DNA from: Mangifera indica
Lineage: Eukaryota > Streptophyta > Magnoliopsida > Sapindales > Anacardiaceae
Direction: 5' to 3'
DNA: 64,000 bases
Assembly: GCF_011075055.1 (NCBI RefSeq)
Contig: NC_058147.1
Location: 3,348,001-3,412,000, forward strand
This document shows positions 40,019 to 50,877 of the stretch, one piece after another. A program made the position numbers and the translations under genes. The notes beneath the pieces are model-generated. The model searched no databases. It was not told the origin of the DNA and was given only the letters and a program-made list of their open reading frames with translations. Each line of letters begins with the position of its first letter. Position 1 is the first letter of the stretch.

Positions 40019-42150
40019 CTATTCATCTTCTACATCCAAATCTTTGAATTCTTCAAAGACATCTTCTGTCACACGATTCTGTAATTTAAAATAAGCTTTG
40101 ATCCAATCTTTCATGCACATTATCGCTTCGACTATATTTTGATGTAAATTGGATCGTCTATCATCCAGCACGCATCCCCCTGCACTAAAAGCGGATTCCG
40201 ATGCTACAGTTGACACCGGAGGTGTTAGTAAATCTCGAGCCATGGCTGCAAGCACAGGAAAAGTTTCTGCCTTGTCTTTCCACCATGCTAAAACATCTAA
40301 TTTTTCAGCATTATATCTTTGAATAATTTCAGGATAATGGTCAATATTTATATAATTGTAAAATTGACTATAATTTGTACTTTGACTAACAGTTTGTTTA
40401 CCTTTGCGCAATAAAGACCATATGCGTGACTTTTTTTTACCTGAACTACCAGAACTTACCTCTAGTGCAGAACTTTGTCCCGTGTTTCCATATTTTTGTT
40501 CATAAATACTATACATATCAAATAAAAATTCTTGAACATATTCAACAGAATTTACATTACTATTAATTGACAAATTTTCATTAATAACATCAAATAAATT
40601 TTGTAATCTATTAGTTTTTGCCCTAAGATCTAAAATAGTAGCTGCAGAATAAAGTAAAGGAATTTCACTCCAATATTTTTTAAATTTTTATTCCATCTGC
40701 ATACATATATTTTGAAAAGTATTATGAGAGTGACGATACCTATGTTCTTTAAAAATATCACTTATTTCTATCATACTATATATTATAGAACAAGTTATTG
40801 GATAATACACACCTGAGCAATGATCTGTGGTTGTTTTCAATGGCTCTAACAAGTTCATTAAAGCCATAGCTATTTCCCAATCATGATCTGTCAAAAAAAT
40901 AGGATCTTCCGAATCCATTGGTTGGGTATTGAAGTATCGTGTTATAGGAACTTCATACCCTTCGCATGCTTTCAACATGAGATATGTTGAATTCCACCTA
41001 GTGCTAATATCTATTTTTAATTTTTTCCTTCTTAACCCCATTGATCTACATAATTGATGATATGCTTGTACCCGTGATGGGGATGATGAAATATATGCAA
41101 TAACGTGTCTAATTACTTCTAAATGTTTTTTTGCCAAACTCAAGCCATCTTGAGCGATTAAATTAATAATATGACATGCACACCTAACATGAAATAATTT
41201 TCCATTAAATGGAGGAGATAAATGATTATACATATATTCAGTAACTTTATTATTATTTTTAGCATTATCTAAAGTAATTGAAAAAATAGAATTATTAATT
41301 TTATATTCATCAAAAATATTTGCTAATGAACGATAAATTACAAGACCATTATGTGGATATTCTAAATTTCTAAATGCAATAACTTTTTTGCATAATTGCC
41401 AATCAGAATTAATATAATGAGCAGTTGCACAAAGATACCCTATACGTTGATTTGTAGCAATCCATAAATCAGAAGTTATTGAAATAACACCATTAAAATT
41501 ACTTAATTCTCCAATAATTTTTATTTTCATTAATTCATAATTTCTCAATATATCTGACCTAAGAGTTGACCTAGAAATTCTTCTAAATGCTGGTTGAATA
41601 CTATTTTGCATCATCCATTCTAAAATTTCATCTTCTGCATAACTAAAAGGTTGATCAGAAGCAACGACATACCTGCCATGTAATCTCGTACCTTCATTTG
41701 ATAGTACGTAAAAGTCGACATTTCTCCCATATGTCCAGAACCGCTCGGACCTCCTGCTGAAGTAGCACCTGGACCAACAGATCGTGACCTGGTGAATGCA
41801 ATTTGTTTTTGTCCTCTAAGTTCATGTGGAATTTTTTTACAGTAATCAGTAACATGTCGGCGAAGATGTCTCGTCCCACTTGTACTTGCACATGTTAAAC
41901 AAGCACCGCAATGTTTGCATACTGCTCGACGAATTAATTTTCCCTCTATTGTTTCCTCTATTCTATCAAAGTATTCACATACCATTGACGTTTGTTTTCT
42001 TTTTCTGTCTGTCGAATAATGTGAATTTGTACCTGTACCACTTTCACCTGTTGGTGCTCCACCTATTCCACCTTGTGCATTATCAATAATATTATCAGCG
42101 TCAGCATGATAATATTCAAATGGATTGAATTCATTTGATATTGGATCCAT
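40019..42150 (-). pseudogene. hAT transposase (BED finger, hATC), disabled
   Basis: Minus-strand transposase in three open pieces. Piece 1 (42150-41620) has the BED zinc finger: VCKHCGACLTCASTSGTRHLRRHV. Near 41670 the frame shifts by one base; the continuing frame reads YVVASDQPFS..EDEILEWMMQN. Piece 2 (41614-40688) is the catalytic-core region (ITSDLWIATNQRIGYLCATAHYI, LDNAKNNN, HVRCACHIINLI, RWNSTYLML). An in-frame TAA at 40688-40690 interrupts it; reading resumes as KFKKYWSEIPLLYSA and reaches piece 3 (40573-40019), the hATC dimerisation motif TPPVSTVASESAFSAGG. Two lesions mean no functional protein from this copy, though it could be mobilised by an active relative. Confidence 0.9.
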
Positions 42151-42349
42151 TTGTAATATTTTGTAATGATAAAATTAAAATAAAATGAGATTAAAAATAT
42201 AATAAATAATTGAGATTGAGAGATTGAGAGTTTGAGAGATTGAGAGGTTGAGAAATTTGTAATTGTAATTGAAAATGAAAATGAAAAATTGAATAGGTTT
42301 TTATAGGAAAAATAAATTAATTAAAAAAAAAATTTTTTAAAATGTTTGG

Positions 42350-42612
42350 CAACGGCTACTGGGCCCAGTAGCCGTTGCCAAGGCAGAAGCCGTTGGGCTT
42401 CTGCCACAAGGCAGAAGCTATCCAACGGCTTCTGCCTATTGGCTAGCTTCTGCCTTGTGGCAGAAGCTAGCCAACGGCTTCTGCCAGGCAGAAGCCGTTC
42501 TGCCAGGGCTTCTGCCCAGGCAGAAGCAGTTTCTGCCAAATGGCAGAACCAAATCCTTGCGGTGGCAGAAGCAAATCCTTGCTTCTGCCGCAAGGCAACA
42601 GCAGAAGGCGCA
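42350..42612. repeat. Palindromic GGCAGAAGC / GCTTCTGCC repeat block
   Basis: Inside the hAT element, between the transposase start and the right end. About a dozen copies of GGCAGAAGC alternate with its inverse GCTTCTGCC over 260 bp, often joined through ccaacgg. The stretch can fold into many alternative hairpins. Open frames over it are repeat artefacts. Confidence 0.8.
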
Positions 42613-42624
42613 GAAAAAATTTAA

Positions 42625-42629
<5 letters not shown>

Positions 42630-42685
<56 letters not shown>
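42630..42685. repeat. (TA)n microsatellite
   Basis: About 28 uninterrupted ta units inside the hAT element, just interior to its right subterminal region. Likely polymorphic between individuals. Confidence 0.9.
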
Positions 42686-42690
<5 letters not shown>

Positions 42691-42875
42691 GTACCGGGTC
42701 GGGCCGGATCAGCCCATGGGTTTAATATTAAAGTCCAAGGCCCGGCCTGATAACTCCATGGGCTTGGCCCGGCACGCTACAGTACCAGGCCGGGCCTAAT
42801 CGTGTCCGATCTTTTTTTCGTGTTTCGGGCCAGACCTCCATTCGACCCGGCCCAATTGACATCTCTACCCATTGA

Positions 42876-42944
42876 GAATGATGTCGTGGATAGTTTCTTA
42901 CCACTAAATGATAGAGATCCGATTAAATGATCAGTATTATTAGA

Positions 42945-42975
<31 letters not shown>

Positions 42976-44131
42976 GTTATTTTAAAGTAAAAATGAGCAT
43001 ATTTTGATTAATGTATAGTAAGTAAAATAAATCCGTTTCATATAAAAAATATATTAGATTTATAAATACGAAGATTAAAATTTATATTATACAAAATTAA
43101 TTGATTTGTATTAAGACTTAACTTCTCATACTTATATACTACCAATTTATATTATATTTATTAGATATAAAACTTTAATTTTTAACACTTTCTCTTAAGT
43201 GTAACCAATAAAAGTTGTTAGACTCACTGTTTAACTAAGTTTGTTTAACATTTTACGTTATTAAATCTATTGTTTAACTCGTATTTTGATACCATATTAA
43301 AAATATATTAGACTTATAAATATAAAAATCGATATTTATATTATACAAAATTAATTGATTTGTGTTAAAATTTAACTTGTTATGTTTATATACCATTTAT
43401 TTATATTGTATTTAAAATAAAAAGAAAGTTTAACTGTTCGATTAACGCATGTGTCCTTTATTGAATGAGGTGCAAGCGATAAAAAAACACATATCAAAAA
43501 AAAATTGTCACTATAAAGATTTGATAATCTATATCATATTAAATATAAAATGATAACACGACTCTCCGACTATTATGAAAATGCATGTCATTTATGTCGG
43601 CAAAAACCTTTTTATAATATATTATAAAATAATAATAATTGTTTTAAAACTTTTTGTAATTGTTTTCCCGAAATACATTATAAAATAATAATAATAATAT
43701 AATAATGAAAAATTCTATATACTGCAAGTTTTGCTAATCTCTATTTTTTGCCTCTCTTTATGTTTCTTAGAAGGATTGACTAGCTTTCAACTCTAATTTC
43801 AGCGAACTGTTGTGAGCATTACACCTGACTAGTCGCATAAGGGTGTTTTTGTCTTTACATTCAGTATTATGCATTAGAAAACGGAATCCTAAATCCTCCG
43901 TTAAGTAAAAGGATACTGGTGATTGAAATAGTCGAACCGAGAAAGCTAACAACCAGATTTCTTTTCATTCTTCCTCTGTAGCTTTGTTGCAAGGCGAAAT
44001 TGCATAGCTTGTAATTCAGTTTTCTTTTCCCCCTCTTGCAGACTCGTAAGTATCACTAATATCTGCTAGTTTATCTGTTTTTTTTCCCAACTTGGTAGTT
44101 TATTTGAGTAATTTCTTTGGCAGTAATAATA
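42876..44131. other. Spacer with direct repeats, upstream of TGD5
   Basis: Two direct copies of about 115 bp (43045-43160 and 43299-43414) that start aaaaatatattaga and contain acaaaattaattgatttgt, about 254 bp apart; possibly two related insertions. From about 43970 comes the TGD5 leader: a donor gtaagtatc at 44047 and acceptor ttggcag ending near 44123 suggest a 5' UTR intron. Confidence 0.5.
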
Positions 44132-45854
44132 ATGGTGCTTACAAACTTCGATGGAGTTGGTGTTGGATTCGGTATGCTTATTAGGATTTATTGTAAACAA
44201 TAATCGTAAAACTATGTAGAAACAATCTATCGAGTGTGCTTATTTTTCAGGTTTTGGAGTGGGTTGCGGGTTCGGTGTAGGCTGGGGTTTCGGAGGTCTG
44301 TTTCATATCAATTTAACTGTTAATTCGTGATGTTTTTTACGGTTTCTTCATATATCGATTTGCAATTTGTTGTATGCTCCTGTCTTTTTGTAATATTTCG
44401 GTCATTTTTAGGGTTAACAACCTCGAATTTGAGAAGAATATTGTGTGCGTTTGAGTGCCTTTAGATTAAGGAGAAGTGAAATGGAAATAAGCAAATGGAA
44501 TTCGTTCTTTCTTGTTTATTTGATCATATGGAAAGTAGAGAGAACACTGTGATTATCATTTGCCCGTCTGTTAGGTCAATAGGTTGGAACTTGGAAGGAA
44601 GGATAAAAGAAGATGATTCTCACTTTTTAACTTTTGGTATTCTTTGAGAGAAGGAAAGAGAAGTGATTATATTGCTAATTTAATTGCTATATAATGATAT
44701 GTTGAAGTTTTATATATCTACTTATATTGGTCATTGTTATGTAGGATATGGGTAAACCATGAAATGATTCTTTATGATCCAATTAATTCACTTTCTACTT
44801 GTTAAGATAAGGAATAGCTGTGATGGTATAAATGACTCTAAAAGGTTTGTGCTTAAACAGTTGTAGAATATTGTATGTGGTCATTTTTTCACACAGCAAA
44901 GTGTGCAACACAAAACCTAATTGAAACAATGTTGCCTCCTTGGAAATTGATTACTTTGCCATCTAATATACAAAAGTTCTGATGATTAATATATGAATCT
45001 GTCTATTGAAGGCATCTAACCCTGTAGTTTGTTTTGTGAAGATTAGTAGCATGCCAGAATTTTGGTACATGTAAAAACCCATAACTGAATTCTTTCCCAC
45101 CACTTATCTAAGTGTGCCAATAACAAGCCAGGAGTTTAAATTTAACAATTTTCTTTTATAGGGAAAAAGTTTATTATATTTCACTTGGAAAGTGCTTCTG
45201 TTGTTGGGCATTTCATGTTTTACTTTGGCACAATTCTATAATCTTGTAGTTATGTAATTCGTAGAAACCCATCGTTCTTGTCCAGTGAGTACACGAAACA
45301 TGAACAACGTTTTACTTCCTATCTTGTGATTCAATAAATTCATGAAAATTATGTATTACAGATTCTTTGGTGTTCTCTTAGTTTTCATACTTTTATGTTA
45401 TAGAATGTATTTGATGGCTGTTCTTTCTTAAAAATTATTGTGTTTCTAATTACAATACTTCATGTTTTGCTTCCAAGCATCACATTTGCTAATATATCAT
45501 GCTTCCTTTCACAGGCATGCCATTAAATATTTTGGGCCTTGGTGCAGGTATTATATGAACTTATTTTTTATTTTGCGAAAATGTCCAGTCAATTTATGGC
45601 GCTTATCTTTGTTTAATTGATATTATAATTTCTGTATATAATCTATCTTGTTGGACAAGTCAGTAACATTACAATTTGGTTTCAAAGGTGGGGGCTGTGG
45701 TGTTGGCTTAGGTCTTGGTTGGGGTTTTGGCACTGCTTTTGGGAGTCAGTATCGATCATCGAGGGTCACATTCCAGGGCTTGGAATTTGGGAGTGATGGA
45801 AAGGAATTTAAAGATGTTTCAGAAAGCAACCAGAAAGTATGTAATTCACAATAA
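44132..45854 (+). CDS. TGD5: TGD5-like small glycine-rich lipid-import protein
   Basis: Small protein of 94 aa from four exons: 44132-44171, 44251-44295, 45515-45547 and 45688-45854, all split within Gly codons (G|GT, G|GC). It reads [14 protein letters not shown], then [44 protein letters not shown] and a conserved tail [13 protein letters not shown]. The hydrophobic Gly-rich core probably forms a membrane hairpin. In Arabidopsis TGD5 acts in ER-to-chloroplast lipid transfer, bridging TGD4 and the TGD1/2/3 transporter at the envelope. Identity rests on sequence resemblance and on the neighbours: a DUF620 gene and a t-SNARE gene flank TGD5 in Arabidopsis too. Most exons are too short for frame searches; only exon 4 shows as an open frame. 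Confidence 0.85.
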
Positions 45855-46497
45855 CTTTTGAATCTTATGAAGGATGCTTCATAAAGGAAGCAGAGAGTTC
45901 TAGTTGGAGAGACGCAAAAGCATAATTTTGAGCATTTGGGGCTTCAGTTTGTAACCCAGTCTTGCTTGTGGAAAGAAGACTATACACTTATTGACTTTTG
46001 TATGTCTATGGTGCATACTATTGGATGCCTTTTTGGTAAAATTTATAAAAAAATCAGCCTTGAGGTGGAACAATAGCTATTAATGTCTTTGGAGTCATGT
46101 TGAACCTTTGGTTGATAACAATATATTTTACTATTTGATCCTGAATTTTGTTTTTATGTTTGACAAACTGAAGGTGGTTTGTTCTAGGAAGTTGTGTCCT
46201 GATGTCGCATGTCTGTTTACACTTGGTTGTGTTTAGCCAGCCGCATTAGCAAAGTTGACATCAAAAGCACTTTTAAAATTGTGAGAGCAGCATAATATGG
46301 TCATCATTCAGCTTCAACCAAAAGGCAACCTCAAAGAAAGAGGAGTTGGTCCTCACGGCCTCACCTTTCTCTAACTCACTAGAGAATGGTGTGGCAGTTG
46401 GGGTGCTGAAACGTGAAAACCCAACCAGCTTTTCAGCACCCAACCCTTAAATTTGCACAAACACAAGCACGAAGTCCCAGCTAATTCCAAAGAAAAC
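45855..46497. other. TGD5 3' UTR and spacer
   Basis: Likely 3' UTR of TGD5, then the former upstream region of the cytochrome b5 pseudogene. No gene seen. Confidence 0.4.
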
Positions 46498-47037
46498 TTG
46501 GCAGAAAACAGAATATTCACGCTTTTACAGGTTGCCCAGCACAATTCAAAGAAAGATTGCTGGCTTGTCATCAATGGCAGAGTAATTCTCTATCTCTCGT
46601 TCTGGGTTTTTATTGGGTCTTGGATGGATGATTAAATAACATGGATGGAAATCTGTTAAACAGGTACTGAACGTGACAAGGTTCCTGGCAGAACACCCAG
46701 GCGGAGAGGAGGTGCTGTTAAGTCAGTAAGGAAAGATACAACAAAGCAATTCAATGATATCGGACACAGCAAGGCTGCTCAGATGATGTTCCTCAAATAT
46801 CAGGTGGGTGTTCTCCAAGGTTTCACTGTTAAATACACTCCTGCCTTTCTAAAAAGAAAGAAATGGAAGCTTATGTCATTTGAGGACCAAGGCAAGCCTA
46901 AATGCACCGCTTTTCCTGAGTTCTTCATGCCACTTCTGGTTGCTGGCCCCTATTTCCCTTACAGATTTCTTGGCAGACCAGATACCAGACCAATAATCGT
47001 GTTTATTTTCATCATGTATTGTAATTTTCCTAGTTAA
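46498..47037 (+). pseudogene. Cytochrome b5 pseudogene
   Basis: Remains of a cytochrome b5, the small ER electron carrier for desaturases and some P450s. Exon 1 (46498-46581) reads LAENRIFTLLQVAQHNSKKD then CWLVINGR; exon 2 (from 46664) continues VLNVTRFLAEHPGGEEVLLS with the heme-ligand HPGG. Right after it one base is missing (about 46717-46730): the frame hits TAA, and the shifted frame continues KDTTKQFNDIGHSKAAQ with the second heme His. The expected start codon is TTG (46498-46500), not ATG. The tail EFFMPLLVAGPYFPYRFL matches a C-terminal anchor but reads on to 47037. Lost start plus frameshift indicate a dead gene; splice sites are still intact. Confidence 0.8.
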
Positions 47038-48428
47038 ATAATATCAGTTGCTATTTCGGGGTGTAATTTCTAGTAACAAAGTGCTGAGAAACTTCAAATG
47101 CTAAATGGATTATGGTTACAAAGAAACCAAAAAAAAAAAAGAAACAGCTCAGATTATATTACAGGAACAAAGAACGAAGTTACAGATCTTTGACTAAAAC
47201 TGTGGTTCCACATTCTCAGCCATTATCCCGGCTGTTAGAACAATGCAACAGAAAATCAGACTTGGAAGAAAAAGAAATCATTTGGTGATTTAAAGAAAAA
47301 AAAATATGATGGGGATGAGGAAGTGTTTCAAGGGTGTTAGTGTTTGGGTTTGGTCATTGGTGACTCTTTTCGAAGAAAATACCTACCCCTCAATATCCGG
47401 CTAGTATCAATGTGCACCGGTATTCTTCACACACCCACACACTGCTTCAAATATAGAATGCCAGATGAAGATTCTACCTTTCCTTTTCAAAAACAGATCG
47501 CAAATATAACTGCAGAAACAAAGAATAAACATGTAAGCCTTCAATGAAATTCAGTTTAGAAGACAACTTAATTGAACCAAGATGCCCAACTTGTGGATAC
47601 AACAAAAATAGGGTTAATACTTACCTACTTTACAGACAAGAAATCAGATTAACCACCAGAGGCCTATAAATAAAATTTGGAGCCAAATTAATTATGACTC
47701 CAGATCCACTTGATATTTGTCTAAACACTTCAAAAGTTAATACAATCATTTTCCAAGAAAAGAACCAAGAACCATAAAATCTTCCAGCTAATTTCCAAGC
47801 TTTACAATTTAACCTTTAACCACCTTGAGTTGTGTCAGTTTTAACTTTCAAGTACATAGTCTTAGAATAATACACAGTCACGTAGATACTAAAGTGTGCT
47901 TATGTTCTGGGGAAAATAAACCAAAAAGCCATTTGCAGATCATGTAGGTTTAAGGGAAAAGTAAATGACAAAATGGTATAAAGAAATGCCAAGACACATG
48001 GCAAACCTTCCCAGTGCTCGTGAAATCCATAAGAAATCCACAAATCAAAATGCTGAAGGTGCATTAATGCAATATTCTTTTGAGGAATACTTTCTATTCC
48101 AAAACATGTAGACAAGGCTGCTGTAGGCATGGTGCTGCCCAACAGCTCTGTGGAGCCCCCAATTCTACATCGGCCATCAGAGATTTGCATGTTAGCTACC
48201 ACTGAAGGTGTACAAAGATACAAATTGACATCTATTTGGTTCATTACAACAAAACTTCAAAAATTCAAGCTTCTCCGACAATAAAAAACACAATCAGTCT
48301 AGACAAAAAATCTTTATATCCAAATGGTGCATCTTCATTAACACTTTGCTTAAAAAATATAGATAAAAATCCCATTTGTATAGTAAGCCATTTTGAACTT
48401 TCAATAAACAAACAAAACTATACAAGCT
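47038..48428. other. Intergenic, no gene seen
   Basis: Spacer between the b5 pseudogene and the convergent t-SNARE gene; its right part (about 47.9-48.4 kb) is probably the t-SNARE 3' UTR. Frames here are short and without family signal. Confidence 0.4.
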
Positions 48429-50014
48429 TTAGGCAAGCTCACCAATCAAGCAAAGGAGAAGAACAATCCACAATGCCACTTGAACAGGCCGACAATATTG
48501 CATTTGGTATTGAGACCTCTGAAGCAGTCTGTGAATAGATCCATACCAGCCATAAAGTTGCTTATCATAGCAATCGTCACAACTGTCTAGGCAACTCTTG
48601 CTCTTTTCATAACATGCATTTATACCCTATCAGAAAATTTGAGATAAGTTGCAATCATGAATGGCACAAAAGAGAGTCTGATAATGAAGTAAAATTTTAT
48701 GAAGATTACAATGCAATAGCAGGATATTGCATACTCACTCTAGTCAACTGAGAAGCTTTCAATAATGCAGTATCAGCTTCCTGGAAACGATCTACTGATT
48801 TCCACTTCCTAATTCCATTCTTTGACAACTTCAACTTGGCCACAGATTCCATGGAATTAAGGAACCCAGAAACACTAGGTATCTTTCGTGGGGGCAAAGT
48901 GGGCTTCTCTTTGGAAGAATTTTGTTGGCAACCATCATCACTAATTGCTATATTCCAAGTACCAACGTCAGCACAAGCACTGGCTGTTCTCCTATGCCCA
49001 TATGGCTTCTCATCCATAGCCTCCAAGGAATCCCACTGAACAGATTGACTAGAATTTGTTAAATAATCAAGTGTTGGCTCTTTAACTGTAACTAGTGGTA
49101 CTTCATTTTCCTTCGCTTGGCCTTTGACAAGAGCTTTGTCATCAGACATGGATGGCCCCGACAAAAACAACGCAAGTTCATTACACTCACCTTCATCCAG
49201 GCACACCCACGGCAGGGATGCCTTGCCCTCTGTACGAGCTGAATCCTCTAACGACATCTCAATTTTTAAAATTTGGTCCTCAATTGCAATAATGAATTGT
49301 TTATGCCTATCTCTTGCATCATCAATCGAGCTTTTGATATAATTTGATTTGACAGCCCTTGCAAACTCCTCTAACTACACTTGCACCCAAAATCAATTAA
49401 TATTGACTGAATTGATATAGCCAAAACCATAATTAATTGACATCTTACAAATGGTTAACAAACAGCTCATCACTACACATATATAACAAATTGTGGAGAC
49501 AGAAACGACCTGCCATTTTGTTGTACCGAGGGAAGTACATAAGTCCCTACGGAGTTCCTTAGAATCCCACCCGCTAGAAGCAACTTTATTTGCGTGAATC
49601 CATGTTCTAAACATCGACTCCATCCTTCACACAGTTAAAATAAAATTTAAAAAAAACTATGTTAACCCATAGATACCAATTTGAACCATATTGAACATCA
49701 AAACCCTAAAAACAAAGTTAACAATGTATCTGAATCTTAAATATTCCATTATTCGAGGAAACCCTGCCGCATCCAACAGGCAGCATCTTCAAATAACCTA
49801 ATTCTCTGGGATTGAAAGCCAATCCAAATTGCTCGTCAAAATTACAAGGCGAAACACATGGATCGTTGAGATATAAAATTACATAATACATTGTAAGTAG
49901 ATAGATAAATCAAACAAGACAAGACAAAACTTGCTACCTGTCAGCCGATTCCTGAACTTCCTCGGCCGCAGAAAAAAATGGATCCTTCTCCCACCGGTTA
50001 AAACTCGAAGCCAT
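48429..50014 (-). CDS. Syntaxin-6-like t-SNARE family protein
   Basis: Membrane-trafficking protein of the plant syntaxin/t-SNARE family typified by At1g27700. Four minus-strand exons: 50014-49938, 49624-49510, 49374-48739 and 48626-48429, joined in frame to 341 aa. The N-terminus MASSFNRWEKDPFFSAAEEV and the ELRRDL-TSLGTTKWQLEEFARAV segment form a syntaxin-6 N-terminal domain (about 1-110), as in SYP61. A long, less conserved middle contains an RRTASA motif. The C-terminus has a Cys-rich stretch (CYEKSKSCLDSCDDCYDKQL) and one membrane helix (VALWIVLLLCLIGELA). I do not see a clear SNARE coiled-coil before the anchor, so it may not be a fusion-competent SNARE. The gene is divergent from the ankyrin-methyltransferase gene. 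Confidence 0.9.
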
Positions 50015-50877
50015 TTCCAAAACTCTCGCTCCACTAGATTAATTAACAATCATTTATCAATTTACCCGAAAGAAAATCTCGCGAATGGAATCTACGTATT
50101 AATCGATACAGCAGACAAATATATAATTAGATTGTGGTAATCTAGCATTTGAAGGATAACGATAGACGAGAAAAAGCGTAAAAGACGGGCTTTTTGGTTG
50201 CAGCAGGAGTGATAATGTCTCGTGAAAACAACGGTTCACGATAGCCACCTGATTAAATAAATATAGCGGGGTCTACGCATATAGCGTTCGAACGGTACCG
50301 TTTTGTATGTAGTAATATCCCAAAAATAATTCACCATATTTCATGGACCAAAACAAAATCAATCTTTCCCATTTTCGTTAAATAGTATAACCAAATCCGT
50401 AATATCAAAATTACCTTTCCCCTTTACCATGTATTTTCATAATATTTAATTTGAATTTAAGTCAAAATATAAATAGTTTTTTATAACTTAGAATTATTAT
50501 ATATTTACTATTAAAGGGTTAAATAGACATTATATTATATATTATTGTTTAATATTTATGTGCACAGAGGTTAAATTGATATTTTATGTTATTGGATAAA
50601 TTAATATTTTTCAAATTTTTTATTGATCTCAGTTGTTTGTATAAATTAATATTTTTTATATTTCTTATCAAACTTTTAAAGTGTACTATTATTTTCATAA
50701 TTGCAAAAACAACCCCGCTTTCAACACTTCTCACCAGGCGTTACAAGGGCAGAGGATTGGGCTTTAGCATAATTAGAAAAAAAAAGGTGACCAATGTGTG
50801 ATTACGAAGGAGCTTGGTGGAGGCATGTGTCGATTAGAATCAAACTTATTAGTGAGTGAACAAAAGTCAAAGCAACC
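50015..50877. promoter_or_regulatory. Shared upstream region of divergent t-SNARE and methyltransferase genes
   Basis: 863 bp between two start codons pointing away from each other, so both promoters lie here. The centre (about 50.4-50.7 kb) is AT-rich. Whether control is shared cannot be read from sequence. Confidence 0.5.

Larger units (their letters stand above)
39562..42867 (-). mobile_element. hAT transposon, 3.3 kb, full-length with target duplication
   Basis: Complete element of 3306 bp. Left end TAGAGACGTCAATGGGCCGG, right end (reverse complement) TAGAGATGTCAATTGGGCCG: one substitution and one 1-base indel. The 8-bp duplication cccattga is perfect on both sides (39554-39561 and 42868-42875). 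Both subterminal regions are packed with gggccggg words, likely transposase-binding sites. The minus strand encodes a hAT transposase, now broken. A palindromic GGCAGAAGC block and a (ta)n run fill the region between the transposase start and the right end. The exact duplication and nearly identical ends suggest a fairly recent insertion. Confidence 0.92.

Noticed and set aside
42350..42612. CRISPR-like array
   Set aside because: Repeats are in both orientations, with irregular spacing and no unique spacers, inside a plant transposon.
42321..42799. Open frames across the GGCAGAAGC array
   Set aside because: Repeat-driven frames rich in Ala/Glu/Lys or Ile-Tyr from (ta)n; not genes.
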